Source: Oscillospiraceae bacterium (lineage in GTDB: Bacteria > Bacillota > Clostridia > Oscillospirales > Oscillospiraceae). Taken from it: a DNA stretch of 64,000 bases. The notes beneath the pieces were generated by a model. That model was not told the origin of the DNA. It did no database searches and saw only the letters and a list, made by a program, of their open reading frames with translations. Below, piece by piece: positions 55,894-64,000 of the stretch. A program made the translations under genes and the position numbers. The stretch lies in NCBI GenBank assembly GCA_902801295.1, contig CADCHN010000007.1:1-64000 (forward strand), given 5' to 3'. Numbering within the stretch: the first letter of the stretch is position 1; each line of letters begins with the position of its first letter.

Positions 55894-57390
55894 GTGAAAA
55901 ATCAGAAGAACAGCGCTCTTGTCTCCGTGATTAAGTTCATTCCGCTGATCGTTTTCGCCCTCCTGGTCATCCTGTTCAAGCTCGACCTGCTGATTGCGGC
56001 GCCCATCGCCACCTTTGTTGCCGTCGCCATTTATATGCTTCTCTACGGCACAAACTTCGAGCACGCTTTCGAGCAGGGCGTTGCCGCAACACGCAAGATC
56101 GTCCTGATTTTCTTCATTCTGATGTTCGCCTACGGCGTGGCCGAGTGCTTTATGGCCACCGGCGTCGGCGCCGCGGTAATTCTGATCGCCCTCAAGCTCG
56201 GCGTGACGGCCCGCACGGTCGCGCCGATCGCGATCCTCGTGACCTGCGTGCTCTCGATCGGCACCGGCTCGAGCTGGGGCACCTTCGCCGCCTGCGCGCC
56301 GATCTTCCTCTGGCTGAACCATCTGGTCGGCGGAAACGCGATTCTGACGATTTGCGCCATTGCCGGCGGCTCCTGCTTCGGTGACAACATCGGCATGATC
56401 TCCGACGTCACCGTGCTCAGCTGCGGCCTGCAGGAGGTCAAGATCATCGACCGCATCAAGCACCAGCTTGTCTGGTCGATCGGCTGTCTTGTGATCGCGC
56501 TGGTGATTTTCTCCCTGGCGGGACGGAACCTGCCGAACGAGCAGGGCAACTTCCAGGAAGCCATCAACCAGATCCCGCCCGAGGCGATCACCGCGCTCAA
56601 GCAGGAGCGCGCCTCCGCCGTGCAGCTTCTTGAGCAGGTCAATCACGGCGTGCCCTATTACATGGTCGCACCGATGCTGGTGGTCATCGTACTGAGCTTC
56701 TTCGGCCTGCACACAATGATCTGCCTCGGCGCGGGCATGGTCTCCTCCCTGGTTCTCGGTCTCTTCGCCAAGACCATCACCCTGCACAAATGGCTGACCG
56801 TTCTGCTGCTGCCGAGCTTCCAGAGCGCCGGTGAGTCGGTCATCGTCATGATGATCTGGGTCGCTGCTTTCGGCGGCGTGATGAACGCGATGAACGCCTT
56901 TGACCCGCTCTCCCGCGGAGTGGTCAGGATGTCCAAAACGCCTCACGGTCTGCTGGGCTGGTGCGGCGTGATCTGTCTGATCGGCAACGCCGCGCTCGCA
57001 GACGAGGCTGCCCAGGTGGCGACGATCAGCCCGATCGTCCGGGAGCTGGTGGAAAAGAACATCGAGACCGACAGCGAGGAGGACGCCTACAAGCTCCGTC
57101 TGAGGCTCGCGACCTTCACCTCCTCGATGGGCATTTACGGCTCTCAGCTGATCCCCTGGCACTGCTTCCCCGTCTTCTTCGCCACCGTGGTCAACGCCGT
57201 CTATCCGATGTTTGACTCGCCCATCACGCCCATGCAGATCATCAGCCAGAACTATCTCGGTTTCCTTTTTGTCGGCACGCTTCTGCTGCTGACCTTCACC
57301 GGCTGGGATCGCTTTGTTCCGGGTCTGGCGCTGCCGAAGAATCTCCGTCTGAAGAAGAAAGAGGCCGCCGAACCGGTCTCCGAAGCCTGA
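55894..57390 (+). CDS. Na+/H+ antiporter of the NhaC family
   Basis: A 498-residue membrane protein with about 12 helices and a conserved core: VLSIGTGSSWGTFAACAPIFLWL (about 120-142), GGSCFGDNIGMISDVTVLS (about 160-178) with the ion-binding Asp residues, and NAALADEAAQVATISPIVREL near 370. It starts at GTG 55894 with GAGGA upstream. It exchanges sodium (or an organic acid pair such as malate/lactate) for protons. Monocistronic. Confidence 0.9.
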   Translation: MKNQKNSALVSVIKFIPLIVFALLVILFKLDLLIAAPIATFVAVAIYMLLYGTNFEHAFEQGVAATRKIVLIFFILMFAYGVAECFMATGVGAAVILIALKLGVTARTVAPIAILVTCVLSIGTGSSWGTFAACAPIFLWLNHLVGGNAILTICAIAGGSCFGDNIGMISDVTVLSCGLQEVKIIDRIKHQLVWSIGCLVIALVIFSLAGRNLPNEQGNFQEAINQIPPEAITALKQERASAVQLLEQVNHGVPYYMVAPMLVVIVLSFFGLHTMICLGAGMVSSLVLGLFAKTITLHKWLTVLLLPSFQSAGESVIVMMIWVAAFGGVMNAMNAFDPLSRGVVRMSKTPHGLLGWCGVICLIGNAALADEAAQVATISPIVRELVEKNIETDSEEDAYKLRLRLATFTSSMGIYGSQLIPWHCFPVFFATVVNAVYPMFDSPITPMQIISQNYLGFLFVGTLLLLTFTGWDRFVPGLALPKNLRLKKKEAAEPVSEA

Positions 57391-57404
57391 GCATCAGACA
57401 TATA

Positions 57405-57434
57405 CCGCCGCAGGCGCTGCCTGCGGCGGTTTTT
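57405..57434 (+). terminator. Terminator of the antiporter gene
   Basis: CCGCCGCAGGC and GCCTGCGGCGG around GCT, then five T. Confidence 0.92.
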
Positions 57435-57435
57435 C

Positions 57436-57464
57436 TTGCATTCGTTTCGCCCATACAGTATAAT
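57436..57464 (+). promoter_or_regulatory. Promoter of the O-acetylation operon
   Basis: TTGCAT and TATAAT, 17 bp apart, beginning immediately after the terminator. Confidence 0.75.
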
Positions 57465-57499
57465 AAGTGCGTTTATTCGGGAAAAGGATGGTTGCTTCC

Positions 57500-58912
57500 A
57501 TGGTTTTCAACAGCGCCTCGTTTCTTTTCATGTTTCTCCCCGCCGCGCTGATCCTTTACTGGGTCATTCCGGGCCGGGAAGCGAAAAATATCCTGCTGTG
57601 CCTGCTGAGCCTGTTGTTTTATGCCTTCGGCGGGCTGGCGCAGCTGCCGGTGCTGCTGGCGGCTGCCGTGTGGAGCTATGGCTTTGGTTTGCTGCTCGGC
57701 CGTCCCGGCGCGCGGCGCAGGCTGTGGCTCGCGCTGGGCGTTGCGGGCAATCTGGCGCTGCTGTGCGTCTATAAATACCTCTCCTTTGTCCTCGGACTTT
57801 TCTCCCTGCGGCTTTCCTCCGCGCTGCCGCTGCCGCTGGGCATTTCCTTTTTCACCTTCCACGCCGTCTCCTACCTGGTGGACAGCTACCGCGACGCCTC
57901 TCTGGTCGAAAAGCGGCCCGACCGCCTGCTGCTCTATCTCGCCTTCTTCCCCCGTCTGATCGCCGGACCGATCGCCAAATGGAAGGACAGCCGCACGCAG
58001 CTGACGGAGAGGAGCGAATCAGCGGCCGACACGGCGGCGGGCCTGCGCCGCTTCGTGCGCGGTCTGCTGAAGAAGCTGCTGCTCGCGGAGAGTGCCGCCG
58101 CGATCGCCAACGCGGTCTACGCCCTGGAGCCGGGCACCGTCGGCTCGGCGCTGGCCTGGCTGGGCGGCATTTGCTACTGTCTGCAGATCTACTACGACTT
58201 CTCCGGCTACAGTGACATGGCCATCGGTCTCGGCCTGCTCTTCGGCTTCCGCTTTCCGGAAAACTTTGACCATCCCTATGTGTCCGGCAGCGTCTCCGAA
58301 TTCTGGCGGCGCTGGCACATTTCGCTCAACCGCTGGTTCGTCGATTATCTCTACATTCCCCTCGGCGGCAGCCGCCGGGGCCAATGGATCACGCTGCGAA
58401 ACCGCCTGATCGTGTTCCTCGCCACGGGCATCTGGCACGGGGCCGGCTGGACCTTTATCCTCTGGGGTCTGTGGAACGGCCTGTTTGTGGTGCTGGAAGG
58501 GCTGTACCCCGCCGTGCTGCGCACGGAAGGCAAGTCTATCGTCCGGAAGATTCTGCTGCACGTCTATGCGCTGCTCGTTTTTCTCACCGGATTTATGATG
58601 TTCCGCGCCGGCTCTGTTTCGCAGGGTCTGCTGCTGATCGGACGGTTGTTCAGCTTCACCGCTGCACCGACCGCGGGTTTGCTTTCCGTACAGACGCTGC
58701 TCACGCCGGCCCGCTGTCTGTTCCTCCTGCTTGCCATTCTCTTTGCCATGCCCATAGCTCCCCGTCTGCGGCAGGCCGCCGCAGCGCGTCTGGGCGAGGC
58801 TTCCCCCGCACTGGAGGGTCTCGCGAACGCTCTCGCGCTGGTCGGACTCGTCATCTGCGTGCTGGCGATGGCCGGCGGGGCGTATTCGCCCTTCATCTAT
58901 CAGCAGTTTTAA
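57500..58912 (+). CDS. MBOAT O-acyltransferase (AlgI-like)
   Basis: A 470-residue membrane-bound O-acyltransferase with about 11 helices. The start MVFNSASFLFMFLPAALILYW is typical of the family, so I placed it at ATG 57500; in-frame starts at 57467 and 57488 exist. The middle carries YYDFSGYSDMAIGLGLLFGF and FPENFDHPYVSGSVSEFWRR, the last the RRWHISLNRW region; the catalytic His is in LATGIWHGAGWTFILWGLWNG (about 310). It moves acetyl groups from the cytosol across the membrane to modify an exopolysaccharide or wall polymer with the AlgJ-like partner 12 bp downstream. Confidence 0.93.
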   Translation: MVFNSASFLFMFLPAALILYWVIPGREAKNILLCLLSLLFYAFGGLAQLPVLLAAAVWSYGFGLLLGRPGARRRLWLALGVAGNLALLCVYKYLSFVLGLFSLRLSSALPLPLGISFFTFHAVSYLVDSYRDASLVEKRPDRLLLYLAFFPRLIAGPIAKWKDSRTQLTERSESAADTAAGLRRFVRGLLKKLLLAESAAAIANAVYALEPGTVGSALAWLGGICYCLQIYYDFSGYSDMAIGLGLLFGFRFPENFDHPYVSGSVSEFWRRWHISLNRWFVDYLYIPLGGSRRGQWITLRNRLIVFLATGIWHGAGWTFILWGLWNGLFVVLEGLYPAVLRTEGKSIVRKILLHVYALLVFLTGFMMFRAGSVSQGLLLIGRLFSFTAAPTAGLLSVQTLLTPARCLFLLLAILFAMPIAPRLRQAAAARLGEASPALEGLANALALVGLVICVLAMAGGAYSPFIYQQF

Positions 58913-58924
58913 GGAGGCGCAGAC

Positions 58925-60271
58925 ATGAAAAGATTTTTCTCCGTCCTCTTGATTGTGCTGTTTCTGGCTCTGTGCCTGATTCCCTCCCTGGGGCTGCTGC
59001 TCACGGGCGGCTCCGGCGCCGCGGCCAACCAGGTGCTCGCCGCCAAGCCTGCGCTGGAAAAGCGCGACGGCAGCCTCAACACCGCCTGGCTCGAAGGCCT
59101 CTCCCGCTATGTCAACGACCGCTTTTCTCTCCGGCAGGAGGCTGTGACGCTTTGGGCGCGGCTGAACGCCGGTCTGCTCCACAGCTCTGTCACGGATCAG
59201 GTAATCCTCGGCCGCGACGGCTGGCTGTATTTCACCCCCACGCTCCCCGACTATACCCGCACCGCACCGATGAGCGAGCGGGAGCTCTGGTGCGCTGCGC
59301 GGCGGCTCTGTTTGCTGCAGGAATACGCCGAGGCGCAGGGCGGACAGTTTCTCTTCACGATCGCGCCGAACAAAGCTTCGCTCTACCCTGAGCGACTGCC
59401 GGCGCTGCCCCGTGAAGACGCCCCCTCCAACGCCGAGGCGCTGGCCGAAGCGCTGGCCGATCAGGGCGTGCACTATCTGGATCTCTTCGCCGTCTTTCGT
59501 GCGCAGGACGAGACGCTCTACTTCCCGCGCGACAGCCATTGGACGGGCCGCGGCGCGGCGCTGGCCGCCGACGCGATTCTGGCCGCGCTGGGTCGCAAAA
59601 GCAGCTACTTCGCGTCCGACTTCACCGACGGCACGCACAAGGGCGACCTCTATGAGATGCTCTGCCCCACCGGCACCGAAACGGACGCGGACCTCGTCTA
59701 CGCCCCCGGCTTTACCTTCAGTGCCAGCAGCATGAATGCCGACAGCATCACGATCAGCACCCAGTCGCAGACCGGTGATGGCACTCTGCTCATGTACCGC
59801 GACTCCTTCGGCCGCGCGCTCTACCCCTACCTGGCCGAAGCCTACGGTGATGCGCTCTTCTCCCGAAAGAACGACTATGATCCGAGCACGCTGGCGCCCG
59901 GCGGCACGCTGGTGATCGAGCTGGTTGAGCGAAATCTCCGCTACCTGCTGGACAACGCGCCCACGATGCCTGCGCCCGTGAGGGATGCCGCTGTCGCGGA
60001 CGGCGCGGTGCCAAGCGGTGAGATTCTTTCCTGCACCCTTGAAAAAGGAGGACCGGAGGGCTATACTGTGTTGCGCGGAGACCTGAGCGGCCGGACGCCG
60101 GACGCCGATTCTCCCATTTATGTGCAAACGGCGCTGGGGCTCTTTGAGGCCATGCCCGATGCAGACGGATTCTCCCTCTGTCTGCCGGAGGAGGCCGCAC
60201 TGGAGCCGATTCAAGTGCTGTTTTGTGCAGACGGCGTACTGCTGTCCCTGGCGGGCAGCCCGCAAAACTGA
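58925..60271 (+). CDS. DHHW/AlgJ-like acetyltransfer protein
   Basis: A 448-residue exported protein with an N-terminal membrane anchor (residues 5-25). The region about 45-180 starts with LSRYVNDRFSLRQEAVTLWARL, typical of DHHW proteins. The catalytic motif is YFPRDSHWTGRGAALAAD (about 198-215, DSHW in place of DHHW) and the nucleophile-like Ser is in LLMYRDSFGRALYPYL (about 295). In alginate and related systems such proteins take acetyl from AlgI and place it on sugar hydroxyls. Cotranscribed with the MBOAT gene. The C-terminal ~90 residues have no assigned role. Confidence 0.88.
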   Translation: MKRFFSVLLIVLFLALCLIPSLGLLLTGGSGAAANQVLAAKPALEKRDGSLNTAWLEGLSRYVNDRFSLRQEAVTLWARLNAGLLHSSVTDQVILGRDGWLYFTPTLPDYTRTAPMSERELWCAARRLCLLQEYAEAQGGQFLFTIAPNKASLYPERLPALPREDAPSNAEALAEALADQGVHYLDLFAVFRAQDETLYFPRDSHWTGRGAALAADAILAALGRKSSYFASDFTDGTHKGDLYEMLCPTGTETDADLVYAPGFTFSASSMNADSITISTQSQTGDGTLLMYRDSFGRALYPYLAEAYGDALFSRKNDYDPSTLAPGGTLVIELVERNLRYLLDNAPTMPAPVRDAAVADGAVPSGEILSCTLEKGGPEGYTVLRGDLSGRTPDADSPIYVQTALGLFEAMPDADGFSLCLPEEAALEPIQVLFCADGVLLSLAGSPQN

Positions 60272-60299
60272 ATGTATTCCCTGAACAGGAGGCTATTTC

Positions 60300-60710
60300 A
60301 TGAAATCAACAACCGCACTTGCCCTGATTGTTGCGCTGCTGCTGGCGCTGACCGCCTGCGGCGCGCCTGCCGCCCCGGAGGCGACGGACGCGGCGCCCGT
60401 GATGACCTCTGTGCTTCCCGGCGCAAACCAGAAGCCGGCCGATGAGCCCGCCGATGAGCCGGAGGAGACCGTTGAGGTGCCGGACACGGAAGAAGTACCG
60501 GACACGGCAGAGATTGTCGCCCGCATCCTGGAGATGCAGGGCCAGCCCGTGGAGGATCTGATCGACTGGCTGGGCGAACCGCTGAGCCGGGATTATTCCT
60601 CCAGCTGCCTGGTCGAGGGCGGCCAGGACGGTCAGCTGTGCTATGACGGCTTTACCGTCTATACGCTTGTGCAGCCGGACGGCACCGAGACAATTTACGA
60701 CTGCGAATAA
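60300..60710 (+). CDS. Small lipoprotein of unknown function
   Basis: A 136-residue lipoprotein (MKSTTALALIVALLLALTAC, Cys about 20) with a Glu/Pro-rich linker (DEPADEPEETVEVPDTEEVP, residues 48-70) and a short C-terminal domain (about 75-136: VEDLIDWLGEPLSRDYSSSC, CYDGFTVYTL) of BLIP/SmpA-like appearance, not proven. ACAGGAGG precedes ATG 60300. It is 28 bp after the AlgJ-like gene and probably in its operon. Confidence 0.78.
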   Translation: MKSTTALALIVALLLALTACGAPAAPEATDAAPVMTSVLPGANQKPADEPADEPEETVEVPDTEEVPDTAEIVARILEMQGQPVEDLIDWLGEPLSRDYSSSCLVEGGQDGQLCYDGFTVYTLVQPDGTETIYDCE

Positions 60711-60718
60711 GGGCAAAG

Positions 60719-60750
60719 AAGCCATCGGATCCATGGATCCGATGGCTTTT
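60719..60750 (+). terminator. Terminator, copy 1 (14-bp stem)
   Basis: AAGCCATCGGATCC and GGATCCGATGGCTT with an AT centre and a TTTT tail, after the small lipoprotein gene. A near copy lies at 60958-60992. Confidence 0.88.
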
Positions 60751-60957
60751 GAGACTGTCAAAAAACGATAGAACTCGAAGCGAAATAGAGAAGCGGGGGA
60801 GCGCGAGGGGGCAAGACCCGCCTCGCGTTTCAATCATCCGCCGCCCGAAAAGTCTTGAAAATATCAAGGCTTTTCGGGTAATGGCATTTTGCGGCTGCAA
60901 AAGGCCCGGCGGCTGAAGCGCAGTCAAAAAAACCGGAGGGATTTTTTAACAAGCTGA
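60751..60957. repeat. 205-bp insert between two copies of a terminator
   Basis: No gene is visible. The insert begins GAGACTGTCAAAAAACG and holds hairpins GCGAGG/CCTCGC (about 60805-60828) and CCGAAAAG-CTTG/CAAG-CTTTTCGG (about 60844-60879). Because the same terminator flanks it on both sides, it looks like an inserted intergenic element. Confidence 0.55.
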
Positions 60958-60992
60958 AGAAGCCATCGGATCCATGAGATCCGATGGCTTCT
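60958..60992. terminator. Terminator, copy 2 (15-bp stem)
   Basis: AGAAGCCATCGGATC and GATCCGATGGCTTCT with a 5-nt loop, downstream of the leftward transglutaminase gene and nearly identical to 60719-60750. Confidence 0.85.
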
Positions 60993-61001
60993 TTGCTTTT
61001 T

Positions 61002-63119
61002 TCAGCGGGTTTTCGGGGAGAAGTAGAACAGCATATGGCGGATGGCCGCGTCGAAGGCGACCCAGTCGTGGTCCGCTCTGGGGACGATCATCAGGCAGGA
61101 GTCCTGCACGTTGTCAAGCTGGGAATAGGTCTCATATGCCGCTTCCATCACCGGCCACTGATAGTCCTCATCGCCCGCCGCCATCATCAGGAAGCGGATC
61201 GTTCCCTTTTCCCGGAACGCAGCCAGCGTTTCCTCCGGCTGATACATGCCGGAAAACAGGCCATAGTAGGCGAAAATGTCCGGCATGGTCTGGATTGCCG
61301 CGCAGATCGACTGAGCGGCGTTGGATGGCCCGGCGATCGCGAAGTAGTCGCGCGCCGCCACCAGATCCTCCACCGCCGAGCTCGCCGCGTAGGTGGAATA
61401 GTGATCGACCGTGTACTGGATCAGGCGCAGATAGCGGTCTCCGATCCAGGAAGCGATCATCTCGTCCGTGGACACCACGATCAGCGGATCGCAGTAGCCC
61501 TCCTGGATCAGATAGTCGATGTAATACTTGGTGTTGACCGAGGTGCCGAAGTAGCTGTTGCCGTGGCTGTACCGGTAATCGGTGCCCAGCATTTTATTGG
61601 GGTCGCCGTCGGCGCCGTTGAGGTAGATGAGCACCTTGTACTGCCGATCCGGGTCGTAGCCGTAGGGCAGATAGACGAGATAGGTCTCCCCTCCCTCGCC
61701 CTCGGCGGCGATCACCTCGCCCTGTTCCAGCGGCGGCTGCTCATACTTCATGTCGGCGTAGGCCTCATACCCCAGAAACACCGCCGGATCCGGCCGCGTG
61801 TATCCGTACTGTTTCGCGTCCTCATAGCGCAGCATATAGCGGTCGTTGCCAAAATGCTTTTCCAGCTGCGGATCAAACACATAGGGGATGCCGCGGATCA
61901 CGATATCCGTCCAGGCGTGGGTATTGTCCGGCGTATCCAGCGAGCGGCAGACCGTGTTGGCCGGATAGCCCAGCCGACGGGCCAGCGCGCGAAAGACCGC
62001 GGCATAGTTATAGCAGTTGCCCTTGCCGCTGCTGAACATGATCTTGGCGTCCTCGATGCTCCAGTCCACGCCTTCTTCCTCTTTGTGGCCGCGGCCGAGA
62101 TAGACATAGCTGTCGCGCACATAGTCGTAACAGTGCCGCAGCATGGCGAAGCGATCCGCCGCGTCCTCCGGAAACTGCTCCTGCAGCGCGGCAAGGCAGT
62201 CCGTCACATAGCCGTCCAGCTCCTCATCCCCGGAGGTAAAGCGCCCGTCCGGCCCGAAATGCAGCGGCCCGACGTCGGCGCTGCGCAGCAGGAAACCGTT
62301 TTCTCCCACGCAGTACAAATCGGTGCCGTGCAGCAGCATCCCCGGCTCATAGCCGGTGGGCAGCGCCGTATCGCTCCAGGGTACGCCGCTCCCCTCCGCC
62401 TGGTGCGGCACCGAAGCCTCCAGCAGCAGCGCAAAATCCGCGTCGTTCGGGTCCAGATCCACGGGAGCCGTCGCTCCCTCCGCCGGGATCAGGCGCTCGT
62501 CCGCCGTCCAGCCGTTGATCTCCGCGATCCGTCGGGCAAAGTCCCGGCGGCTGGACGCAGCCCGCCCGATCTCGTTCAGCTCCTGCCGGAGCAGCGTCAT
62601 TTCTTCCTCGGAGCCCTCCGGCAGCAGCGCATCCTGCGCGGCTTTCAGCGCCTCATCGTCCAGCGCATCGTCCGGGTGCAGCAGATTCTCCTCATCCGGG
62701 AAAAGGAAGGCCACATGCTGCAGCAGCGTCGGCGTGACGCTGGCGATATACACGCGGTCACTCCGCACGGGCTCTGCCCAGGGGTCGGCGGGCTGACCCG
62801 CCTCATCCAGCCAGCCCTCCAGCTTCAGTCCCGGCAGCTCCGGGTCATAGGCGGGCAGCATCTCGCCGGCGGGCAGGGTAAAGGATTGCAGCGCCTCCTC
62901 ACCGAGCAGAAAGCGCACGGTGCAGCTCCCAACTGGCTCCACGGCTCCGGCGGAAGTCTCCTGCGTCGGTGACAGAGCCTGCGGCCCGCTCGCCGATTGC
63001 GCCAGTCGGGAACCGCCGATCAGCAGCAGCACGGCGGCCAGCGCCAGCAGCGCGGAGCAGCCGAGGATCCACGTGCCGCGGCGCGCCCGCTTTTTTTCTC
63101 TTGCTCGATGCTCTTTCAT
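61002..63119 (-). CDS. Membrane-anchored transglutaminase-esterase fusion
   Basis: A 705-residue protein. A basic N-terminus and one membrane helix (about 17-40) are followed by an unassigned region (50-290). A papain-like transglutaminase domain comes next (about 290-440), with Cys in SGKGNCYNYAAVFRALARRLG, His in DNTHAWTDIVI and Asp in PYVFDPQLEK. The C-terminus (about 455-705) is an esterase-like alpha/beta hydrolase: YLVYLPYGYDPDRQYKVLIYL, oxyanion-side NGADGDPNKML, nucleophile in IAGPSNAAQSICAAI, Asp in AGDEDYQWP and His in RADHDWVAFD. All three TGase residues are present. A surface protein that modifies or cleaves peptides and esters is inferred; the pairing of the two activities is unusual. 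ATG 63119 is chosen because the membrane anchor starts there. Confidence 0.82.
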   Translation of the reverse strand: MKEHRAREKKRARRGTWILGCSALLALAAVLLLIGGSRLAQSASGPQALSPTQETSAGAVEPVGSCTVRFLLGEEALQSFTLPAGEMLPAYDPELPGLKLEGWLDEAGQPADPWAEPVRSDRVYIASVTPTLLQHVAFLFPDEENLLHPDDALDDEALKAAQDALLPEGSEEEMTLLRQELNEIGRAASSRRDFARRIAEINGWTADERLIPAEGATAPVDLDPNDADFALLLEASVPHQAEGSGVPWSDTALPTGYEPGMLLHGTDLYCVGENGFLLRSADVGPLHFGPDGRFTSGDEELDGYVTDCLAALQEQFPEDAADRFAMLRHCYDYVRDSYVYLGRGHKEEEGVDWSIEDAKIMFSSGKGNCYNYAAVFRALARRLGYPANTVCRSLDTPDNTHAWTDIVIRGIPYVFDPQLEKHFGNDRYMLRYEDAKQYGYTRPDPAVFLGYEAYADMKYEQPPLEQGEVIAAEGEGGETYLVYLPYGYDPDRQYKVLIYLNGADGDPNKMLGTDYRYSHGNSYFGTSVNTKYYIDYLIQEGYCDPLIVVSTDEMIASWIGDRYLRLIQYTVDHYSTYAASSAVEDLVAARDYFAIAGPSNAAQSICAAIQTMPDIFAYYGLFSGMYQPEETLAAFREKGTIRFLMMAAGDEDYQWPVMEAAYETYSQLDNVQDSCLMIVPRADHDWVAFDAAIRHMLFYFSPKTR

Positions 63120-63222
63120 CGTATTTCCCGACAGTCCTTTCGCTTTTGTGTCAACAAAGCTTTCGTTTATTATACGCTCTCTGCCCTTTGAGCGCAAGCC
63201 GCAATTGCCCGAAAGCAAAAGG

Positions 63223-63252
63223 AAGGACCCGCGGTTTCTTCCGCAGGCCCTT
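63223..63252 (-). terminator. Terminator of glnA
   Basis: Read leftward, AAGGGCCTGCGG and CCGCGGGTCCTT pair fully if two G-U pairs are allowed, so it works on this strand only; a T-rich tail (CCTTTT) follows. Confidence 0.82.
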
Positions 63253-63270
63253 CGTTCCTATTTCGGTGTA

Positions 63271-64000
63271 TTACAGGTTATAGTACTTCTCGAACTCCGC
63301 CGGATGCGGGATCTGCGACAGTTCCAGGCACTCGGCGCGTTTGCGCTTGATGAAGCTGCGCAGCAGCTCCTCGGGGAAGACGCCGCCGGCGGTGAGGTAG
63401 TCGTGATCCTGCTCGAGCGCGTCCAGCGCCTGCTCCAGGGAGGTGGGCAGCTGGTGCAGCTTGGCCTTCTCCTCGGCGGGCAGATCAAAGAGGTTCATAT
63501 CGTAGGGACCCCAGCCGTTTTCATGCGGGTCGATCTGATTCTTGATGCCGTCGATGCCGGCCATCAGGATGGCGGCGTAGCAGAAATAGGGATTGCAGGT
63601 GGCATCGGGGTTGCGCAGCTCAAAGCGGCGCATCTTGGGACTCTTGGCATAGGCCGGGATGCGGATGACCGCGCTGCGGTTGGAGGTGGCGTAACCGACG
63701 GTCACGGGCGCCTCAAAGCCGGGCACCAGGCGCTTGAAGGAGTTGGTGGAGGGGTTGGTGATGGCGCAGAGGGAGGAAATGTGCTTCAGCAGGCCGCCCA
63801 TGAACCAGTGGGCTTCCTTGCTCAGATGGGAATAACCGTTGTCGTCGGAGAAGACCGGCTCGCCGTCCTTCAGCAGCAGCATATGCACATGCATGCCGCT
63901 GCCCGCCTCGCCATAGACCGGCTTCGGCATCAGCGTGGCGCTCAGGCCGTATTTCCGGGCCACGTTATGGATGATATACTTGATGTTCATGCTGCCGTCG
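63271..64000 (-). CDS. glnA: Glutamine synthetase, type I (5' part outside the window)
   Basis: The C-terminal ~243 residues of a class I glutamine synthetase, which forms glutamine from glutamate, ammonia and ATP. It shows VYGEAGSGMHVHMLLLKDG with the metal/ATP histidines, ITNPSTNSFKRLVPGFEAPV (the substrate loop), SNRSAVIRIPAY with the catalytic Arg, and MRRFELRNPDATCNPYFCYAAILMAGIDG. The end ELSQIPHPAEFEKYYNL is natural. The frame is open through the last base, so the gene continues to the right of the window. Ends before the terminator at 63223. Confidence 0.95.
   Translation of the reverse strand, partial: DGSMNIKYIIHNVARKYGLSATLMPKPVYGEAGSGMHVHMLLLKDGEPVFSDDNGYSHLSKEAHWFMGGLLKHISSLCAITNPSTNSFKRLVPGFEAPVTVGYATSNRSAVIRIPAYAKSPKMRRFELRNPDATCNPYFCYAAILMAGIDGIKNQIDPHENGWGPYDMNLFDLPAEEKAKLHQLPTSLEQALDALEQDHDYLTAGGVFPEELLRSFIKRKRAECLELSQIPHPAEFEKYYNL

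Overview
The window is GC-rich chromosomal DNA of an endospore-forming Clostridia bacterium, most likely an Oscillospiraceae-type gut anaerobe. Supporting signs are a spoVAC gene, a HrcA-type CIRCE element before groES-groEL, many predicted lipoproteins, rubredoxin, flavodoxin, 4Fe-4S and radical-SAM proteins, and Shine-Dalgarno sites and sigma-A promoters of Firmicutes type. The species is not determinable from the sequence alone.

Layout. 1-4073: truncated IS orfA, a flavin reductase-like protein, a hexapeptide acetyltransferase and a short UvrA paralogue. 4510-7237: a scar with a fucO fragment, rhaD, a 5'-truncated tyrosine recombinase and tRNA-Arg, whose 3' end is duplicated. 7375-15773: housekeeping genes (apbE, recG, aldo/keto reductase, DegV, spoVAC, galT). 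15821-23919: an L,D-transpeptidase with two Pro-Glu-Pro-Thr tracts, YgjP-like protease, SDR, THUMP methyltransferase, lipid kinase, CIRCE-groESL and moaA. 24019-29288: a Na/Pi symporter and a TetR-controlled redox operon (TetR, ABM monooxygenase, CMD-cupin fusion, DUF362, flavodoxin) driven from a consensus promoter inside a double palindromic operator. 29490-36772: tRNA-Ser(GCT) with the same 3'-tail duplication, a thioredoxin-like protein, a PI-PLC-like protein with a second DUF362, a structured ncRNA, MATE, rubredoxin, ThrE halves and gluQ. 36818-44152: one leftward operon for an ABC importer (binding protein, ATPase, fused permease) with HAD phosphatase, ROK-like kinase and D-lyxose-type isomerase. 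44515-47651: tRNA-Ser(TGA) and three lipoprotein genes, two of them paralogues with duplicated promoters. 47803-51714: a LacI regulator, a broken CBM lipoprotein gene and a GH32 lipoprotein, suggesting beta-fructoside use. 51798-57390: an attenuated MATE gene, an esterase, an HxlR/flavin-reductase divergon, an Fe-S flavoprotein-type reductase and an NhaC antiporter. 57500-63119: an AlgI/AlgJ-like O-acetylation pair, a lipoprotein and a transglutaminase-esterase fusion. The right edge cuts the 5' part of glnA.

The least explained items are the tRNA 3'-tail/terminator cassettes found at two unrelated tRNA genes, the double operator of the TetR operon, a ~270-nt unidentified structured RNA, an orphan promoter-terminator pair, and the repeat-associated lipoprotein duplication. 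No CRISPR array, rRNA operon or complete prophage is present.
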